Positions 36,494 through 49,597 of a stretch of 64,000 nt of DNA are shown one piece after another. A program made the position numbers and the translations under genes. Numbering within the stretch: the stretch's first letter is position 1; each line of letters starts with the position of its first letter. Below the pieces are notes generated by a model. It was given only the letters and a program-made list of their open reading frames with translations, did not search any database and was not told the origin of the DNA. The stretch covers positions 2,450,501 through 2,514,500 of the forward strand of contig NC_090127.1 in the NCBI RefSeq assembly GCF_023973825.1, given 5' to 3'. Source of the DNA: Plasmodium brasilianum (Eukaryota > Apicomplexa > Aconoidasida > Haemosporida > Plasmodiidae).

Positions 36494-36683
36494 TGTATAT
36501 ATGTGAGTATATATGTGGGTACCCCTTTTCAGCGTCCGAGGTTAGGGACCCAGTTAAAAAGAAAAAAAAATTGTATGCATATGTGCAGATGCATATGTTG
36601 GCTCTACACAACACATATTTGCAGAGAATGGTTATATTTTTACCGATCCACTGATATATTGTGTTCACTTTTTTTTTTTTTTT
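34236..36683. other. Intergenic region between Toc75-like and CPW-WPC genes
   Basis: About 2.4 kb. It holds CA/TA microsatellite at 34300-34380, a 5-bp repeat (aaaat) at about 35179-35253, TA tracts at 35893-35931 and 36459-36490, a 16-bp repeat (tatttatgtatacatg) at about 36306-36395, and long poly-A/T runs. The only coding candidate is the 48-codon frame at 35293-35439, listed separately. Confidence 0.7.
35293..35439 (+). CDS. Candidate 48-residue single-pass membrane protein
   Basis: An ATG opens 48 sense codons of high-complexity sequence in otherwise stop-dense AT-rich DNA: a polar N-terminus (MVHFYLRIVPNQY), a hydrophobic stretch of about 17 residues (NILFYLVVLASLSKVLF), then a basic tail (CGIHKKRDE). 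The layout resembles tiny mitochondrial or ER membrane subunits, but I recognise no family. The context around the ATG (ataaaatgg) is acceptable for Plasmodium. An open frame of this length can arise by chance in 2.4 kb of intergenic DNA, so this is only a candidate. Confidence 0.35.
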   Translation: MVHFYLRIVPNQYFLENITVHNILFYLVVLASLSKVLFRCGIHKKRDE

Positions 36684-39600
36684 TTAAAAAAATGGAGTTT
36701 GGTACTTGGAATATTGGGACGAATAAAATGTATCATAAAATCTAATCGTTTTGAGTTTCTCAAAATTAATATCATGATAGAAATTTTCCTTTTGCCAATT
36801 TTCTGAATGATGCAAAGTAGCTCCACATGGCCACTTAGCACTACATCGATAAGAGAAATCTTGTTTTTGTGAAAAGGTAAAGTCAGCTAAGTTGTAGTAT
36901 TCTTCGCTGCAAGCCCCTTTGTACGTCTTAGGTGGTTTGCAAAAGTAGCTACTGTTCATTTTTTCATCATCATGGTAATCATTATATTTATTATCGTCCC
37001 TATGATCTTTATATTTATTATCTTCACTCTGATCATACTTATCGTCATTATGGCCATATTTATTATTATCACTATGATCTTTATATTTATTGTCTTCGCT
37101 CTGATCATACTTATCGTCATTATGGCCATATTTCTTATCATCACTATGACCTCTATATTTCTTATCATCACTATGACCTCTATATTTCTTATCATCACTA
37201 TGACCTCTATATTTCTTATCATCACTATGACCTCTATATTTCTTATCATCACTATGACCTCTATATTTCTTATCATCACTATGACCTCTATAGTTCTTAT
37301 CATCACTATGACCTCTATAGTTCTTATCTTCACTTTGGTCATCATATATCTTGTCATCACCTTGGTCATTATGTTTGCTACCTTCGTTATATTTGTTATC
37401 TGCATTATATTTACTTTTGCTTTTCTTTTCCGCTGCTTTGAGTCTCGTCCAGCCGTCCGGGCAAGGACTAGTCCAGTCTTGCTGACAAGAGTTTTTGCAT
37501 GGCCAAGGGGCAAAACATTTATTAGAAAAGAGATATTTATCAAATGTGTTAAACGTGAATATCTCGAGGGAATTTTTACATCCTTTGGGGGGTTTATAAT
37601 AATAAGGAGCAATGCATTTATTATCTTTTAAGAGCCAATTATAAGGACAAGATTGATAAAAATTTTCTTCACATATGTTTAAGCAAGGCCAAATAACTTT
37701 ACATTTTTTTTCTATTTCTTTTTTTAATATAATACTATTATATACTTCAATAACATGACAGATATTTCTCTGTCTAAGGTTACTCTTTTGGTCGTAGTCC
37801 TTCCAATTTTCATTAGCACATACATATATATGATCCTTATAATATTTGTCTGTACGTTCATTGATAAGTTTATACCCTAAAGGGCATGGATGTGCATAAT
37901 TCTTTTGGCAAACAGAAAAACAAGGCCAATCAGCTTTACATAGAAAACTCCATTTCCTTTTAAAATTTGCACTTGCATATTTAAAATTTACTACATTGCC
38001 ACATAATTCTTTTAAGTAAAGAGGATAATCTTCGGGAGCTTCACAAATTCCATCATTCATTTCTTTCCAGCCTAGGGGACAATTTATTCTAATATAATCT
38101 CTTTCACATTCTATACAAGGAAATTGAACATTGCAATCTTTTTCAATCTTTTTTCTTTTCTCTATATCTGCTGTAACAAAGGACATATCATGGGCTACAT
38201 CATACATATTTTTTACCACCTCCCCTAAGTTCAATATTGATCCGCATTTCCTTACTCTTCCTGCATAACTTTTTGATGCCAAGCATTGTTTATCGTTTAT
38301 CCTGGTCCATCCAACGGGGCATTCCATGTAGTTCTTCTCGAAACACACTCCTGAGTAAGCCAAATTGGCGTTCTCTACCTTGTAGTTGTTGTACCAGTTT
38401 TTCACATCGTTCCGGTTGTTAGCGGCTTCTACCGTGTTATCATCTGTATCCACATCGGTAGCCTTATCTATATTCTCGTCCGTATCCTCATATGTATCCT
38501 CCTTTGTATCCTTCTTTGTAGACCCCTTGGATCCCTCCTCTTCACTGGGTACGCCTTTGTGATTCCCTTCATGGTCATGCTTGCTCCTTTTCGAAGATGA
38601 ATGGATTTGTTTTTGGCCTTTTTCTGCTGCTAAATTGACAAACGTGCGCAGTTCGCTGCTTGCTATGCTTCCTCCATTTTCTGTACTTCCTCTGCTACCT
38701 CTATTTGCTATACCTCTTCCTCTGTTGATATTGTGCTTGTCATCTGTGATTTCCCCCGAACGAATCATTTGAAGAAAGGAAAAAGGGCTATACTTGGAAT
38801 ACCTGGCTCTAAGATCTTTTATGGTGGCATCAATAGTTGCTCTGAGGCTTTCATCATTCGAAGATTCTTTTAAAAGCAACAGATCAGTAATTTTTCCATC
38901 GGTTAATATAAACTGTTCATCATTCCAATCAGCAATATCGTTCATGTGGATAGTATTATTTGTATATTTCATCTTACTGTTACTAGGTAAATACACTGTT
39001 TCATCATCAGCATTGAGTATAAGTCCTTCATACACAGAACCACTATAACCTATAGGGCCATTATTAACTGAGGGTTGAGTTGCATTGGAATTAGATATAT
39101 ATGTGCTGTTCTTAATGCCATATATTTTATTTGTTTTATTTGTGTACATGGTAGTTTCTCTTCTTACATTGTTCAGGTTATTATACATATTGTCATTGAT
39201 AAATACAGTATTACAAGATGATGCCCAAGCAGCTTTCATATCATTATTGTAATTTTTAAAGGAAAAGATATTTTCACACGGACCTTGGTATTCAATGGGT
39301 GATATACATATATTGTTTTTCTCATCGAGTAAGTTCCAATTGTAAGGACAAGGTAAATTAAAATTTTGAAGTTTTTGATCTAATAATGGCCAATGGATAT
39401 CACACTTTTGGGAAAATTCATATTTCTCCTCTTTGCTAAAATTTTCAAATGATATTATTTTTTCACAAGGACCTACATATGAAGAGGGTGCACTACATGT
39501 AATGTTATCTACATGTGTTATATTCCAACCAATTGGACATAAAGAACTCAAGTCAACTTCTTTCTTTTCATGAATTGGCCATTCGATATTACATTTTTTT

Positions 39601-40781
39601 ATTAAAGACAATTTTTCATTATCTTTTAAGTTATGTAAATACATTATACTCTTACAAGGACCTATATAAGATGTTGGTGCTATACAACTTTTATTATTAG
39701 GATGTATTTTCCAATCAATTGGACATACCACTTTTAAATTATACGTTTTTTCATAACATGGCCAATTGACATCACATTTTTCTGCCCATATTTTCTTTTC
39801 ACTTTCGGAAAATTTAGAAAACATCTTTTCTTTTATACATTTTCCTTTATAATTTTTCGGTGCTTTACAAATATTTTTATTTATTAATATCCAATTCTCT
39901 GGACATTCTTCTGAGTAATTTTGTGTACATTTATTTATACAAGGCCAGGATATACTACATTTTATAGAAAAAACATATTTATTTATGGCAGTATAGTTTT
40001 TAAAAGATACCTTCTTATCACATCCTCCTGTATAATTAATGGGACTTAAACAACTTTCTCCATCCCCAAAATTTGACCATCCCTCTGGACATAATTCAGC
40101 ATAATTTATTTCACAAACTTCTTCGTTCGGGTTTGGCAGATTTAGGTTATCTGCCGCCTTTGCAAGTTGGACTGCCACCTTTTCCCTAAGCACTGAAAGG
40201 AGGGGGAGGAAAATGCGTTAAGAAGGTGGGTGCTTATGTGTGTGCGTATGCGTGTATGTGTATGTATTATACGTGTGTGCGATTGAAGTGCAACACAGAT
40301 ATGGTAGGAAAGGAGGGAAAGGGGAATGTAGAGTAATGCAAGCGCCCATGCGATCACATTACGGCATGAGTTTACACACACATACATACGTATATGCATA
40401 CATATATACACATATAGATACATACGAATTCCTGCATATGCGCATGTTCACATGGGTACACATGTCGTCAACACAGCAGCATAAGACGAAGCCTTAACCC
40501 CACTTTCTATGCTTCTCTTATGCAACCAAGATGTGGTTTGTTTATCTTAATGCACCTAATTCAGGGACCCTCTTCAACCTTAGAGAAAACGCATTTATTA
40601 ATTCCTCACTGAAGGATGATATATCGTCATATTGGATATTATCATTACTTACATTTAAAAAATTTGAGGCTTTATTTTTTCCCTTATTCAAAGCGTACGT
40701 AAAAAAAAAAGAAGAATCGTTCAAACAGTTGAAGCAAATAGTTAGGGAAGATAAAAAGAGGTATATGAATTTAGAGGGCAT
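36684..40781 (-). CDS. CPW-WPC family protein with ten modules
   Basis: Secreted or surface cysteine-rich protein of the apicomplexan CPW-WPC family, known in Plasmodium for expression in zygotes and ookinetes. Two exons, 40781..40556 and 40192..36684, join in frame (PEL|VLREK) and give 1,244 residues. Exon 1 supplies a signal peptide (MPSKFIYLFLSSLTICFNC) absent from the long exon. I count ten modules of the form CPxxW, then CxAPxxYxGxC, then CxxxWPC. The third and fourth end in WPI and WPL, the fifth lacks the final WPC (SSCNTVF), the sixth reads QFPC. A charged Asp/Glu/Lys linker of about 300 residues separates modules five and six. The tenth is split by an Asp/Lys/Tyr/His-rich repeat between PDGWTRL and YFCKPPKTYKGAC. 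A short tail without membrane anchor ends the protein. Family assignment is firm; the role is poorly known. Confidence 0.9.
36985..37345 (-). repeat. Coding 27-bp minisatellite (HSDDKKYRG) in CPW-WPC gene
   Basis: About seven near-identical 27-bp copies encode a nine-residue Asp/Lys/Arg/His unit, flanked by two copies of a related longer unit containing KYGHNDDKYDQSEDN. The unit preserves the frame. It is inserted inside the tenth CPW-WPC module. Confidence 0.9.
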
Positions 40782-41316
40782 TACGAAAAAGGGGGGTTTA
40801 GTTAAAAGGGGGCATTAAATAAATGAAAGAGCGCACAATAGGCAAAGGATGAAAAGAGAATGACGTGATCAATGTGACAAAAGAACAGACGTATGCAATG
40901 GTATTTAACAACAACAGAAAAATTAAAATAAAAAAGGACATATAAATGGAGATAAAAAAGGACATAAATATGTACATAAAAAAGGACATAAATAGACATA
41001 AAAAAGGACAAAAATATGTACATAAAAAGGGACATATAAATGGAGATAAAAAATAACATGAAAAGGAAAGACAAAAAAAAAAAAAAGAAAAAAGCGTAAG
41101 TGGGCTATTTTTCGAATTTACTATCCAACCTCTAGAGGGGGAGAGCATATCATAAACAGGAGTCAAAACAATAAGAGATGGCAAAGAAGAAGAACGTATG
41201 TAAGTCATAAGTAATAAATATGGAACAAGAGTAACCTTTCCTTAGAACCGTGAAAACATATATACGGGGAAAAAAAAAAAAAAAAAAAAATTAGGTGTAA
41301 ATACACAATATACATA

Positions 41317-41350
<34 letters not shown>

Positions 41351-41388
41351 GTGCATTTATTAACAATAAAGAAATTATTAAGTCCTGC

Positions 41389-41419
<31 letters not shown>

Positions 41420-42196
41420 TGCGTATTTTCACATTTATTATACAGAAAAGGTCATTAAGAGGGTAAAAAGATTTAGGCGAAATTTTATGATAACACAAAA
41501 CAGGTTTAGAAAAGAATATGTCGTTTTTCGAAACATTGTTTAAAAGACAAAAATACTATCAAATTGATAAGCACATTTTGCTGTTTCGTCTGGGTATTTA
41601 AAATGCTGTAAAAGGCACTGTTAATGTTTTTACGTGCTCAGGTAGAAGATATGGTTATTAACAACTTGTGCTAGGAGTAAAAATAAGCTTACATATATTG
41701 TATATATACACATATATAAGTATGTACGAACGTGTAATTACATCCAAGTCTGCAGCAAAGGGAAGAAAAATCCAAAACATTACGATTTTGTATTTCCTAT
41801 TTTGTATTTCCTATTTTGTATTTCCTATTTTGTATTTCCTATTTTGTATTTCCTATTTTGTATTTCCTATTTTGTGTTTCCTATTTTGTATTTCCTATTT
41901 TGTATTTCCTATTTTGTATTTCCTATTTTGTATTTCCTACTTTGTATTTCCTATTTTGTATTTCCTATTTCCTGCATTTGTTAATTTTTTTCCTCCTTGG
42001 GTATCTGCGTGACGCTCTCAGCATTTTCTCTTTATTACGGCCATTCATGTTTGCTCACTTTTACAACATACATATGTACGTACATATATATATATAGATA
42101 GATATAGATATATAGATATACATTTTATTTATAACTGTATTATTTCCCCCATCTGGACAGTTCTTTATTTATTTAAAATCTATAAAATTTTCCAAA
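40782..42196. other. Intergenic region 5' of the CPW-WPC gene
   Basis: AT-rich DNA with irregular repeats of aaaaaggacata at about 40930-41060, long A and T runs at 41270-41290, 41328-41350 and 41390-41413, and the 14-bp minisatellite listed separately. It lies between divergent genes, so it should hold the promoters of the CPW-WPC gene and the small plus-strand gene. Confidence 0.65.
41787..41972. repeat. 14-bp intergenic minisatellite
   Basis: About thirteen copies of tttcctattttgta. The unit is not a multiple of three and lacks stops on the plus strand, so it creates open frames in all three plus-strand phases that are not genes. Confidence 0.95.
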
Positions 42197-42735
42197 ATGT
42201 CGAAGGTACGATATGGTGCTGATTAAAAAAAGGCGTAAAATTTATTTCTTTTTTTAACCTTTTTTTTTTTTTCTTTATTTTTTTTTCTTTATTTTTTTTT
42301 CTTTATTTTTTTTTCTTTATTTTTTTTTCTTTATTTTTTTTTCTTTATTTAAATTGAAGAAATACCTATTTATATAAATGAAACGGATCTCAGGGGCATT
42401 ATTTATACATATAAATAATATCCTATTGTGAGAACATTATTAAAAAATTAGATGGATTTTCGGAAGCACGAATTTTCGTTTACACTGGGGAGCTTATAAA
42501 AATAGGCGGAACGAAATTAGGAGATAAATTAAAATTAAAATACCTTATTATGCATAGGTTACATTCTGTTGAACAGAAAAAAATAAATAAATAAATAAAT
42601 AAATATAAAATTAAAAAAAATAAAACTAAAAAAAATAAAACTAAAAAAAATAAAATTAAATTAAAACAAGATGATGTTAATTCTCTATATCTGTATTTAT
42701 ACTACAACGAGGGTAATTTCATCATCATGTCATAG
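42197..42735 (+). pseudogene. Broken small gene, possibly Alba-like
   Basis: Fragments of protein-like sequence share one strand. After ATGTCGAAG at 42197 and a T-rich intron-like stretch with ttttttttctttat repeats, frame 2 encodes EIPIYINETDLRGIIYTYK (42359-42415) and stops. Frame 1 then encodes IISYCENIIKKLDGFSEARI and VYTGELIKIGGTKLGDKLKL through HRLHSVEQ, stops at a TAA in an AAAT repeat (42592-42594), and resumes in the same frame as DDVNSLYLYLYYNEGNF to 42735. The order of strand-helix-strand-helix, ending near a LHSVEQ-like segment, faintly recalls Alba/Rpp20 proteins. It may be a decayed gene, an assembly error of one base plus a repeat expansion, or a spliced gene whose junctions I misread. 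An exon starting at 42433 after an AG would also join the first exon in phase. Confidence 0.45.
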
Positions 42736-43028
42736 TAATTATTAAAATATGAGGTTTATTTAATTTTTTAATTTTTATTTGTTTTTCTTTCATTTTTACT
42801 GCTTGTACATGACAAAGTAATATTTACATATGTATGTTTGTAAATTTGTATATACATTTTGGTAGGGGAATTTCTCCTTTTACGCCTGAAATTTTGAAGC
42901 TTTTTTTTTCCATATTTTTTATATATATATTTATACCTACATGTATGTAAATATATGTACATAAGTGTTACACAGTTCTATGTATGTGTATGTGTATGTG
43001 CCCATTGCATACATACATACGTACATAC

Positions 43029-43071
<43 letters not shown>

Positions 43072-44660
43072 GTATATACTACACATAAATGTATGTATAT
43101 GCATATGTACACGTGCGTCCGTTGGTCCTTTTTTAGTATGCCCTTTTATGAGAAACCAGGAAGCGCAAACCTACTCATTACAGTGCGTCCATCATTTTGT
43201 AGTTGCAAATGTGAATGAAAAGAGGGTTGTTCTTAAGAACCCATAACTGCCTTTCTTCTCGTGCGTAAATGCAGCAGCTATAGTAGAGCTACACGTCTAT
43301 ATAAGAAAAAGTTTTGTAAATGAACTACGCTTGTATTTTACTCCTGTGTTTTATTTTTTTATTTTATTTTACTCCCATTTTTTATTATATTTTTTTAGTG
43401 CTCATAAAATTTTAGTGGTGCTCTCAGGGAGCGCTTTAGCTTAATGTCAAGATATGACTGTAAAAGTTGCTACACACATATATATATATATATATATACA
43501 TATATACATATATATACATATATACATATATAAAGTGCAAATTTTTAAATAATTTATTTTAAAATTTTTACTCAAATTAACATAGTGATACTGTTACATA
43601 GTTGTTTTGTTTTATATTTTTTTTTTTCCCGTGTCTTCGAGATTATTTGTTGAAATCTATGCCCACAGAAAGGAGGGGTTTTGACAGAGGAATTAACATT
43701 CTAAAGGGGATTTTGAATTAACGAGAAGGAGATTAGTGCAGGAGTTTATATATAGTACATATACCCGCACGTGTCTACGTAGTTGTAAAGCTCGCATACT
43801 TCGTTATATGCAGTTGTACGTGTGGCTCGTATGATATAGGGAAGATGCGGCGTTCAGCGTAAAGAGAAAATTGGGTTTAAATGAAAACGTATGCATATAT
43901 ATACACATTTACATACCCGTACATATGTGTCTGTTCCATTACTTGTAATTCTTTTCTGTGAAAGAAGAGAGACTAGGTTTTTTGTGCTTACTTTGACCAA
44001 CGAAGGAGCAAAAAGCCGCGTGAACGTGAAATAACATTTGCGGAAAATTTAAGTGCTATTATTTTTGCCAAAGTGATACACAGCAGAGAAGTGAAGATAC
44101 GTGGACACGTACGCATCATATATTTGGAGTGAAAAAAGACTTAGAAAAAAATATTAAAATAACGAAATAGGTAAATGAATAGTTAAATGAATAGTTAAAT
44201 GAATAGATAATCGAATAGATAACTGAATAGATAATCTAATAGATAACTGAATAGATAATCGAATAGATAACTGAATAGTTAATCGAATAGATAACTGAAT
44301 AGTTAATCGAATAGATAACTGAATAGATAATCGAATAGATAACTGAATGAATAGTTCAAAAAACATGTATACATATGTATGCATAAAGGAGCAAGTGAAA
44401 TGCGTCTGAGTAATGACTGAAAAGAAGTAGTATCATTCCACTTTAATAACTGCATAATTGGAATGCATGTGTGTGTATGCGTTTATGTACTTATGCATAT
44501 GTATGTATGCGTTTATGTATATGCTCATCTGTATACCGCACAACGCTAAGCAGATATCCCCTATTCTGAGAAGCCGCTTTTTTTAGCCGTGCTACCGCTT
44601 TTTTTTATTTTTTTATTTTATCTTATCGCTTTTGTAAGCATCTAAACAATTTTTAGAAGG
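42736..44660. other. Intergenic region upstream of SF3B3
   Basis: About 1.9 kb with TA/TGTA microsatellites at 43033-43080 and 43477-43532, T runs, and a 12/24-bp repeat at about 44163-44350 (gaatagataactgaatagataatc). No coding exon is apparent. It should contain the SF3B3 promoter. Confidence 0.7.
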
Positions 44661-47600
44661 ATGCCCGTGTTGTATCATCTAACATTACAAAAACCAACTG
44701 CCATTACAAGAACGGTGTATGGGAATTTTTCTAATCCTAGAGCGCACGAAATAATAGTTGCTAAGGGTCAGGTGTTGGAATTACTAAGAGCAGATAAACA
44801 AGGAAAATTAAATTTGATCGTTTCGAAGGATATATTTGGTATAATAAGATGCTTGCAAACATTTCGGTTAACTGGAAGTAATAAGGATTATATAGTTATA
44901 GGTAGCGATTCAGGTAGATTAGTTATATTAGAATACAGTAATGATAAAAATGATTTTATAAGAGTACACTGTGAAACATATGGTAAAAGTGGAATACGAA
45001 GGATAATACCAGGGGAATATATTGCAGTAGATCCTAAGGGAAGAGCATTAATGATATGTGCTATAGAAAGACAGAAATATGTATATATTTTAAATAGAGA
45101 TAATAAAGAAAATTTAACTATTAGTAGTCCATTAGAAGCACATAAAACTCATTCTATATGCCACGATGTAGTGGGTGTAAATGTAGGTTTTGAAAACCCA
45201 ATGTTTGCATCTATTGAACAGAATTATGAACACTTAGATAAACAATTATCAAGTAGTCCTAACGATTTAGAATATCCTAAAAAAGGATTATGTTTTTGGG
45301 AAATGGATTTAGGGTTAAATCATGTAATCAAAAAATTTACCTTGCCTATTCATATTTCTGCACATTTACTTATTCCAATACCTGGTGGACAACAAGGACC
45401 TAGTGGTATTATAGTATGTTGTGAAAATTATTTGGTTTATAAAAAGTTAGATCATGAAGATGTATTCTGTTCATATCCAAGAAGACTTGAAATAAGTCAA
45501 GATAAAAATATTTCAATAGTTTGTTGGACTATGCATAGAATAAAAAAATTTTTTTTTATCCTTGCCCAGTCAGAATATGGAGATTTATATAAAATTGAAA
45601 TGGATCATGAAGATGGTATTGTAAAACAAATAATATGTAAATATTTTGATACAGTTCCTATTGCCAATTCGATATGTGTATTAAAATCTGGTTCACTTTT
45701 TGTAGCAGCAGAATTTGGAAATCATTTTTTTTATCAATTTTCTGGAATAGGAGATGATAACAATGAAGCTATGTGTACATCTAATCATCCCATGGGCAAA
45801 AATGCAATCATAGCTTTTAAAACGCAGAAGTTGAAAAATTTATTTTTAGTAGATCAAATATATTCCCTCTCTCCAATATTAGATATGAAAATATTAGATG
45901 CAAAAAATTCGAATTCTTCACAAATATATACTTTATGTGGTAGGGGTCCTAGATCCTCGCTCCGTATTCTTCAACATGGATTAAGTATAGAAGAGCTAGC
46001 GGATAATGAATTACCAGGTAAACCCAAATACATATGGACAGTTAAGAAAGACAATGCAAGTGAATATGATGGATATATAGTAGTAAGTTTTGAAGGGAAT
46101 ACATTAATACTAGAAATAGGAGAAACAGTAGAAGAGGTATACGATAGTTTACTCTTAACAAATGTTACAACGTTACATATAAATATTTTATATGACAACT
46201 CGTTTATTCAAGTGTACGATACTGGGATTAGACATATTAGAGGAAAGGTAGTACAAGAATGGGTATCTCCAAAAAATAAACAGATAAAAGCAGCTTCATC
46301 AAATAATGCACAAATTGTTATATCCCTTAGTGGGGGTGAACTCATTTATTTTGAAATAGATCAATCACATACCTTAACGGAAATTTTTAGGAAAAATTTA
46401 AATGTGGAAGTTTTATGTTTGTCTATGCAACAAACTTCTGAGAATAGACTAAGAGCGAATTTCTTAGCTGTTGGTTGTTTAGACAATGTTGTAAGAGTCT
46501 TATCTATTGAAAAAGATAAATATTTTAAACAACTGTCGACTTATATCTTACCGAATAACTCTTCACCACAAGATATATGCATTTCTGAAATGAAAGAATT
46601 AGGTAATGACAAAGAAAGGAATGTATTGTTTCTAAATATTGGATTGAACACAGGGGTATTGTTAAGAAGTATTGTTGATCCTATTGCAGGCACATTGAGT
46701 AATCATTACTCTAAATATTTAGGAGCAAAAAGTGTAAAAATTTGTCATGTTAATGTAAATAAAAATCCTGCTCTCTTAGTTCTCTGTGAAAAAACATATC
46801 TATGCTATGTACATCAAGGAAAATATGTATACACTCCTTTAAATTATGATATGTTAGAATATGCTTCTTCTTTTTATTCTGAACAATGTTCAGATGGATA
46901 TGTAGCTATATCTGGAAATAGCTTACGAATCTTTAGATTTTACAGATTAGGTGAAGTGTTCAGTCAAAATATTTTACATCTTACCTTTACTCCGAGGAAG
47001 ATTGTACCCTTGCCTTTCCCCTCTTTGTTTTATGACCATGATACGTCCATCGAAATAGAAACAAAGAGGGATATACGAATGCTAGCAGTCATCGAGGCAG
47101 ATCATAATTCCTATGATGAAAACACACAAAAGGAAATTCAAAGAGCGTTAAAAGATATCAAGCTAGATGTGGACGATTCGAACAACAATAGTGGAGAACC
47201 GAATGTATTGTCCGATTCACATTCAAGTATGGAAAAAAAAGGAGAAGTTGAAGGAGAAGAAGAAGTAGAAGGAGAGGTAGAAGTAGAAGGAGAGATAGAA
47301 GTAGAAGTAGTGGATGGTAAAAAAAAAAAAAAAAAAATTCCATAAATGAGGGTGCTTCGGAGCAATGTGGTGAGAACAGTGATAAAGAGGAGGATGATGA
47401 CGAAGAGGAACTATTGTATGACCGCATTGGTACGTTGAAAGCGGGGTACGGAAAATGGGGATCATGCATCAAAATTGTGAACCCGATAAATTTAGAAATT
47501 GTAGATAAAATAGCTCTAGAAATGGAGGAGGCAGCACTGAGTGTATGTGCATGTGAGTTAGAAGCATTACATTGTTTAATAGTAGGTACAACATCTAATA

Positions 47601-48583
47601 TGTCTTTAAAAAATAGAACTGTGCAAGCAGCTTCTTTACGTGTATATACTTATGATATAAACTATAAACTAAATTTATTACATATAACACCGATAGAAGA
47701 TCAACCTTTTTCCTTTTGCCCATTCAATGGAAGACTTATAGCTTCTGTTGGAAATAAATTAAGAATTTATGCATTAGGGAAAAAAAAATTACTAAAAAAA
47801 TGTGAATACAAAGATATACCAGAAGCCATTGTATCTATCAAGGTTTCTGGGGATCGTATATTTGCATCTGACATAAGGGATTCTGTCTTAATTTTTTTTT
47901 ATGATTCTAATCAAAACACATTAAGATTAATTTCGGACGATATTATCCCCAGGTGGATTACCTGCTCTGAAATTCTTGATCATCACACTATCATGGCTGC
48001 GGACAAGTTCGATTCTGTATTTATCCTGCGGGTGAGGAACGTTGACCCCCCATGCGTACTGCAGCATACGCGGTTATGCGTATATGAATTATATACGTAC
48101 ATGTGTTTTTGCATATGTGCAGTATATACATATACATAAGTTTATGCGTGTACGCGTTTGTATGTACCGTATGTATAACGTGTATGCACAACCGCATGCC
48201 GCGCCGACAACACATAGAAGTTGTACGTGAACAGGTTTATACGCATGTTTCTAATTGTGTGGAAGGCACGTCCATTTTGATAAAGCCTCCTTTGAGGAGT
48301 GGCAAAGCAACGTTCTCAAATGGAGTGTTCGTACTACGTATTGTATGACTACATGCTCATTCGCTAGTGCATACGCCAGTGCACCACCTATACATTACCG
48401 CGTGTTCTTCCCTTTTAAGGTGCCCGAGGAAGCAAAGCAAGAAGAATATGGCATATCGAACAAGTGCTGGTATGGTGGGGAGATCATGAATGGTTCAAAC
48501 AAGAATAGAAGGGTAAGGAAAATGCGACAGAACAGAAGCATGTATCTGTATCTATTCATCTGTCTATCTATCTATCTATATCT

Positions 48584-48614
<31 letters not shown>

Positions 48615-49499
48615 TATATATATGTACGTGTGTATGTGCGTACGCGCAACTATTCAAAATTTCCATTCCATTCCTTTGTAGCTGGAGCATATTATGAGTT
48701 TCCATATCGGAGAGATAGTAACTTCTTTGCAAAAGGTCAGGATGTCACCTACCAGTAGAGAATGCATAATATACTCGACCATTATGGGAACTATCGGGGC
48801 TTTCATTCCGTATGATAATAAAGAAGAGGTACAGGAAAAAAGAGAACAATTTGCGTAGGCCTTTATATACTTGTTCGAGAATGTATAAAAAGATGATCAT
48901 CGATGAGGAGATATATTTTTCTTTTTTTTATTATGACAATACTAATTTCGTAATGCTTTTTCTCTTCCTTTTTTCGCAGCTGGAATTAACACAACACCTA
49001 GAAATAATTTTAAGGACCGAGATGCCTCCACTTTGTGGTAGGGAGCACATATTTTTTCGCTCGTATTACCACCCTGTCCAGGTAAAATAAGCAAAAAAAG
49101 GGGGATAGCAGTAAAATGGAGGAACTGTGGTCGTTACGTTTTTGTTTCATTATGATTATTTTCATTTGACTGATACCATTTGCAGTTGTGTGTACTTATA
49201 AGTTGATCCTGCGCATCGTATGCATCATATTGGTGTGAGGATAGTGTATATGTGTGTGTGCGTATATGTATATGTACATGAGTACTTTGAGCATATGCAT
49301 GTGTATACCTCTTGCGCAGCTTAACAAACTAGTGTGTGTATATTATGTCAAACTTTCTCAGCACGTTGTCGACGGGGATTTATGTGAGCAGTTTTCAAGT
49401 TTATCATATGATGTTCAGAAAAAAGTTGCTGCAGATTTAGAGAGGACACCAGACGATATTTTAAGGAAATTGGAAGATATCAGAAATAAAATACTTTAG
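44661..49499 (+). CDS. SF3B3: Splicing factor 3B subunit 3 (SF3B3/SAP130), five exons, one frame break
   Basis: WD40-type triple beta-propeller scaffold of the U2 snRNP SF3b complex, needed for branch-site recognition. Exons are 44661..48031, 48420..48512, 48682..48828, 48980..49081 and 49362..49499; every junction is GT-AG and phase 0. The restored product is about 1,283 residues against 1,217 in human. Identity with the family is evident throughout: LTLQKPTAITRTVYGNFS, GKSGIRRIIPGEYIAVDPKG, FVAAEFGNHFFYQFSGIGDD, CGRGPRSSLRILQHGLSIEE, VIDGD-like HVVDGDLCEQF and RKLEDIRNKIL at the end. An A19 run at 47319-47337 lacks one base; shifting there leads into an acidic stretch and then DRIGTLKAGYGKWGSCIKIV. 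The extra length is mainly a Glu/Val/Asp-rich insertion at about 47164-47410. All introns lie in the last 1.5 kb, and short microsatellites fill the first two. Identification is certain. Confidence 0.95.
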
Positions 49500-49566
49500 T
49501 CCATGCATCATTTATTTCGAAAATGTCTTTGCATGTTTGTCATACCACGCACACATATACGTACCA

Positions 49567-49597
<31 letters not shown>

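Noticed and set aside
41668..42097. Three overlapping Phe/Tyr/Ile-rich open frames on the plus strand
   Set aside because: Products of the 14-bp minisatellite read in three phases; no complex sequence outside it.
48042..48348. Open frames downstream of the first SF3B3 exon
   Set aside because: They lie in intron 1 (48032-48419); the consensus donor and the SF3B3 alignment continue at 48420.
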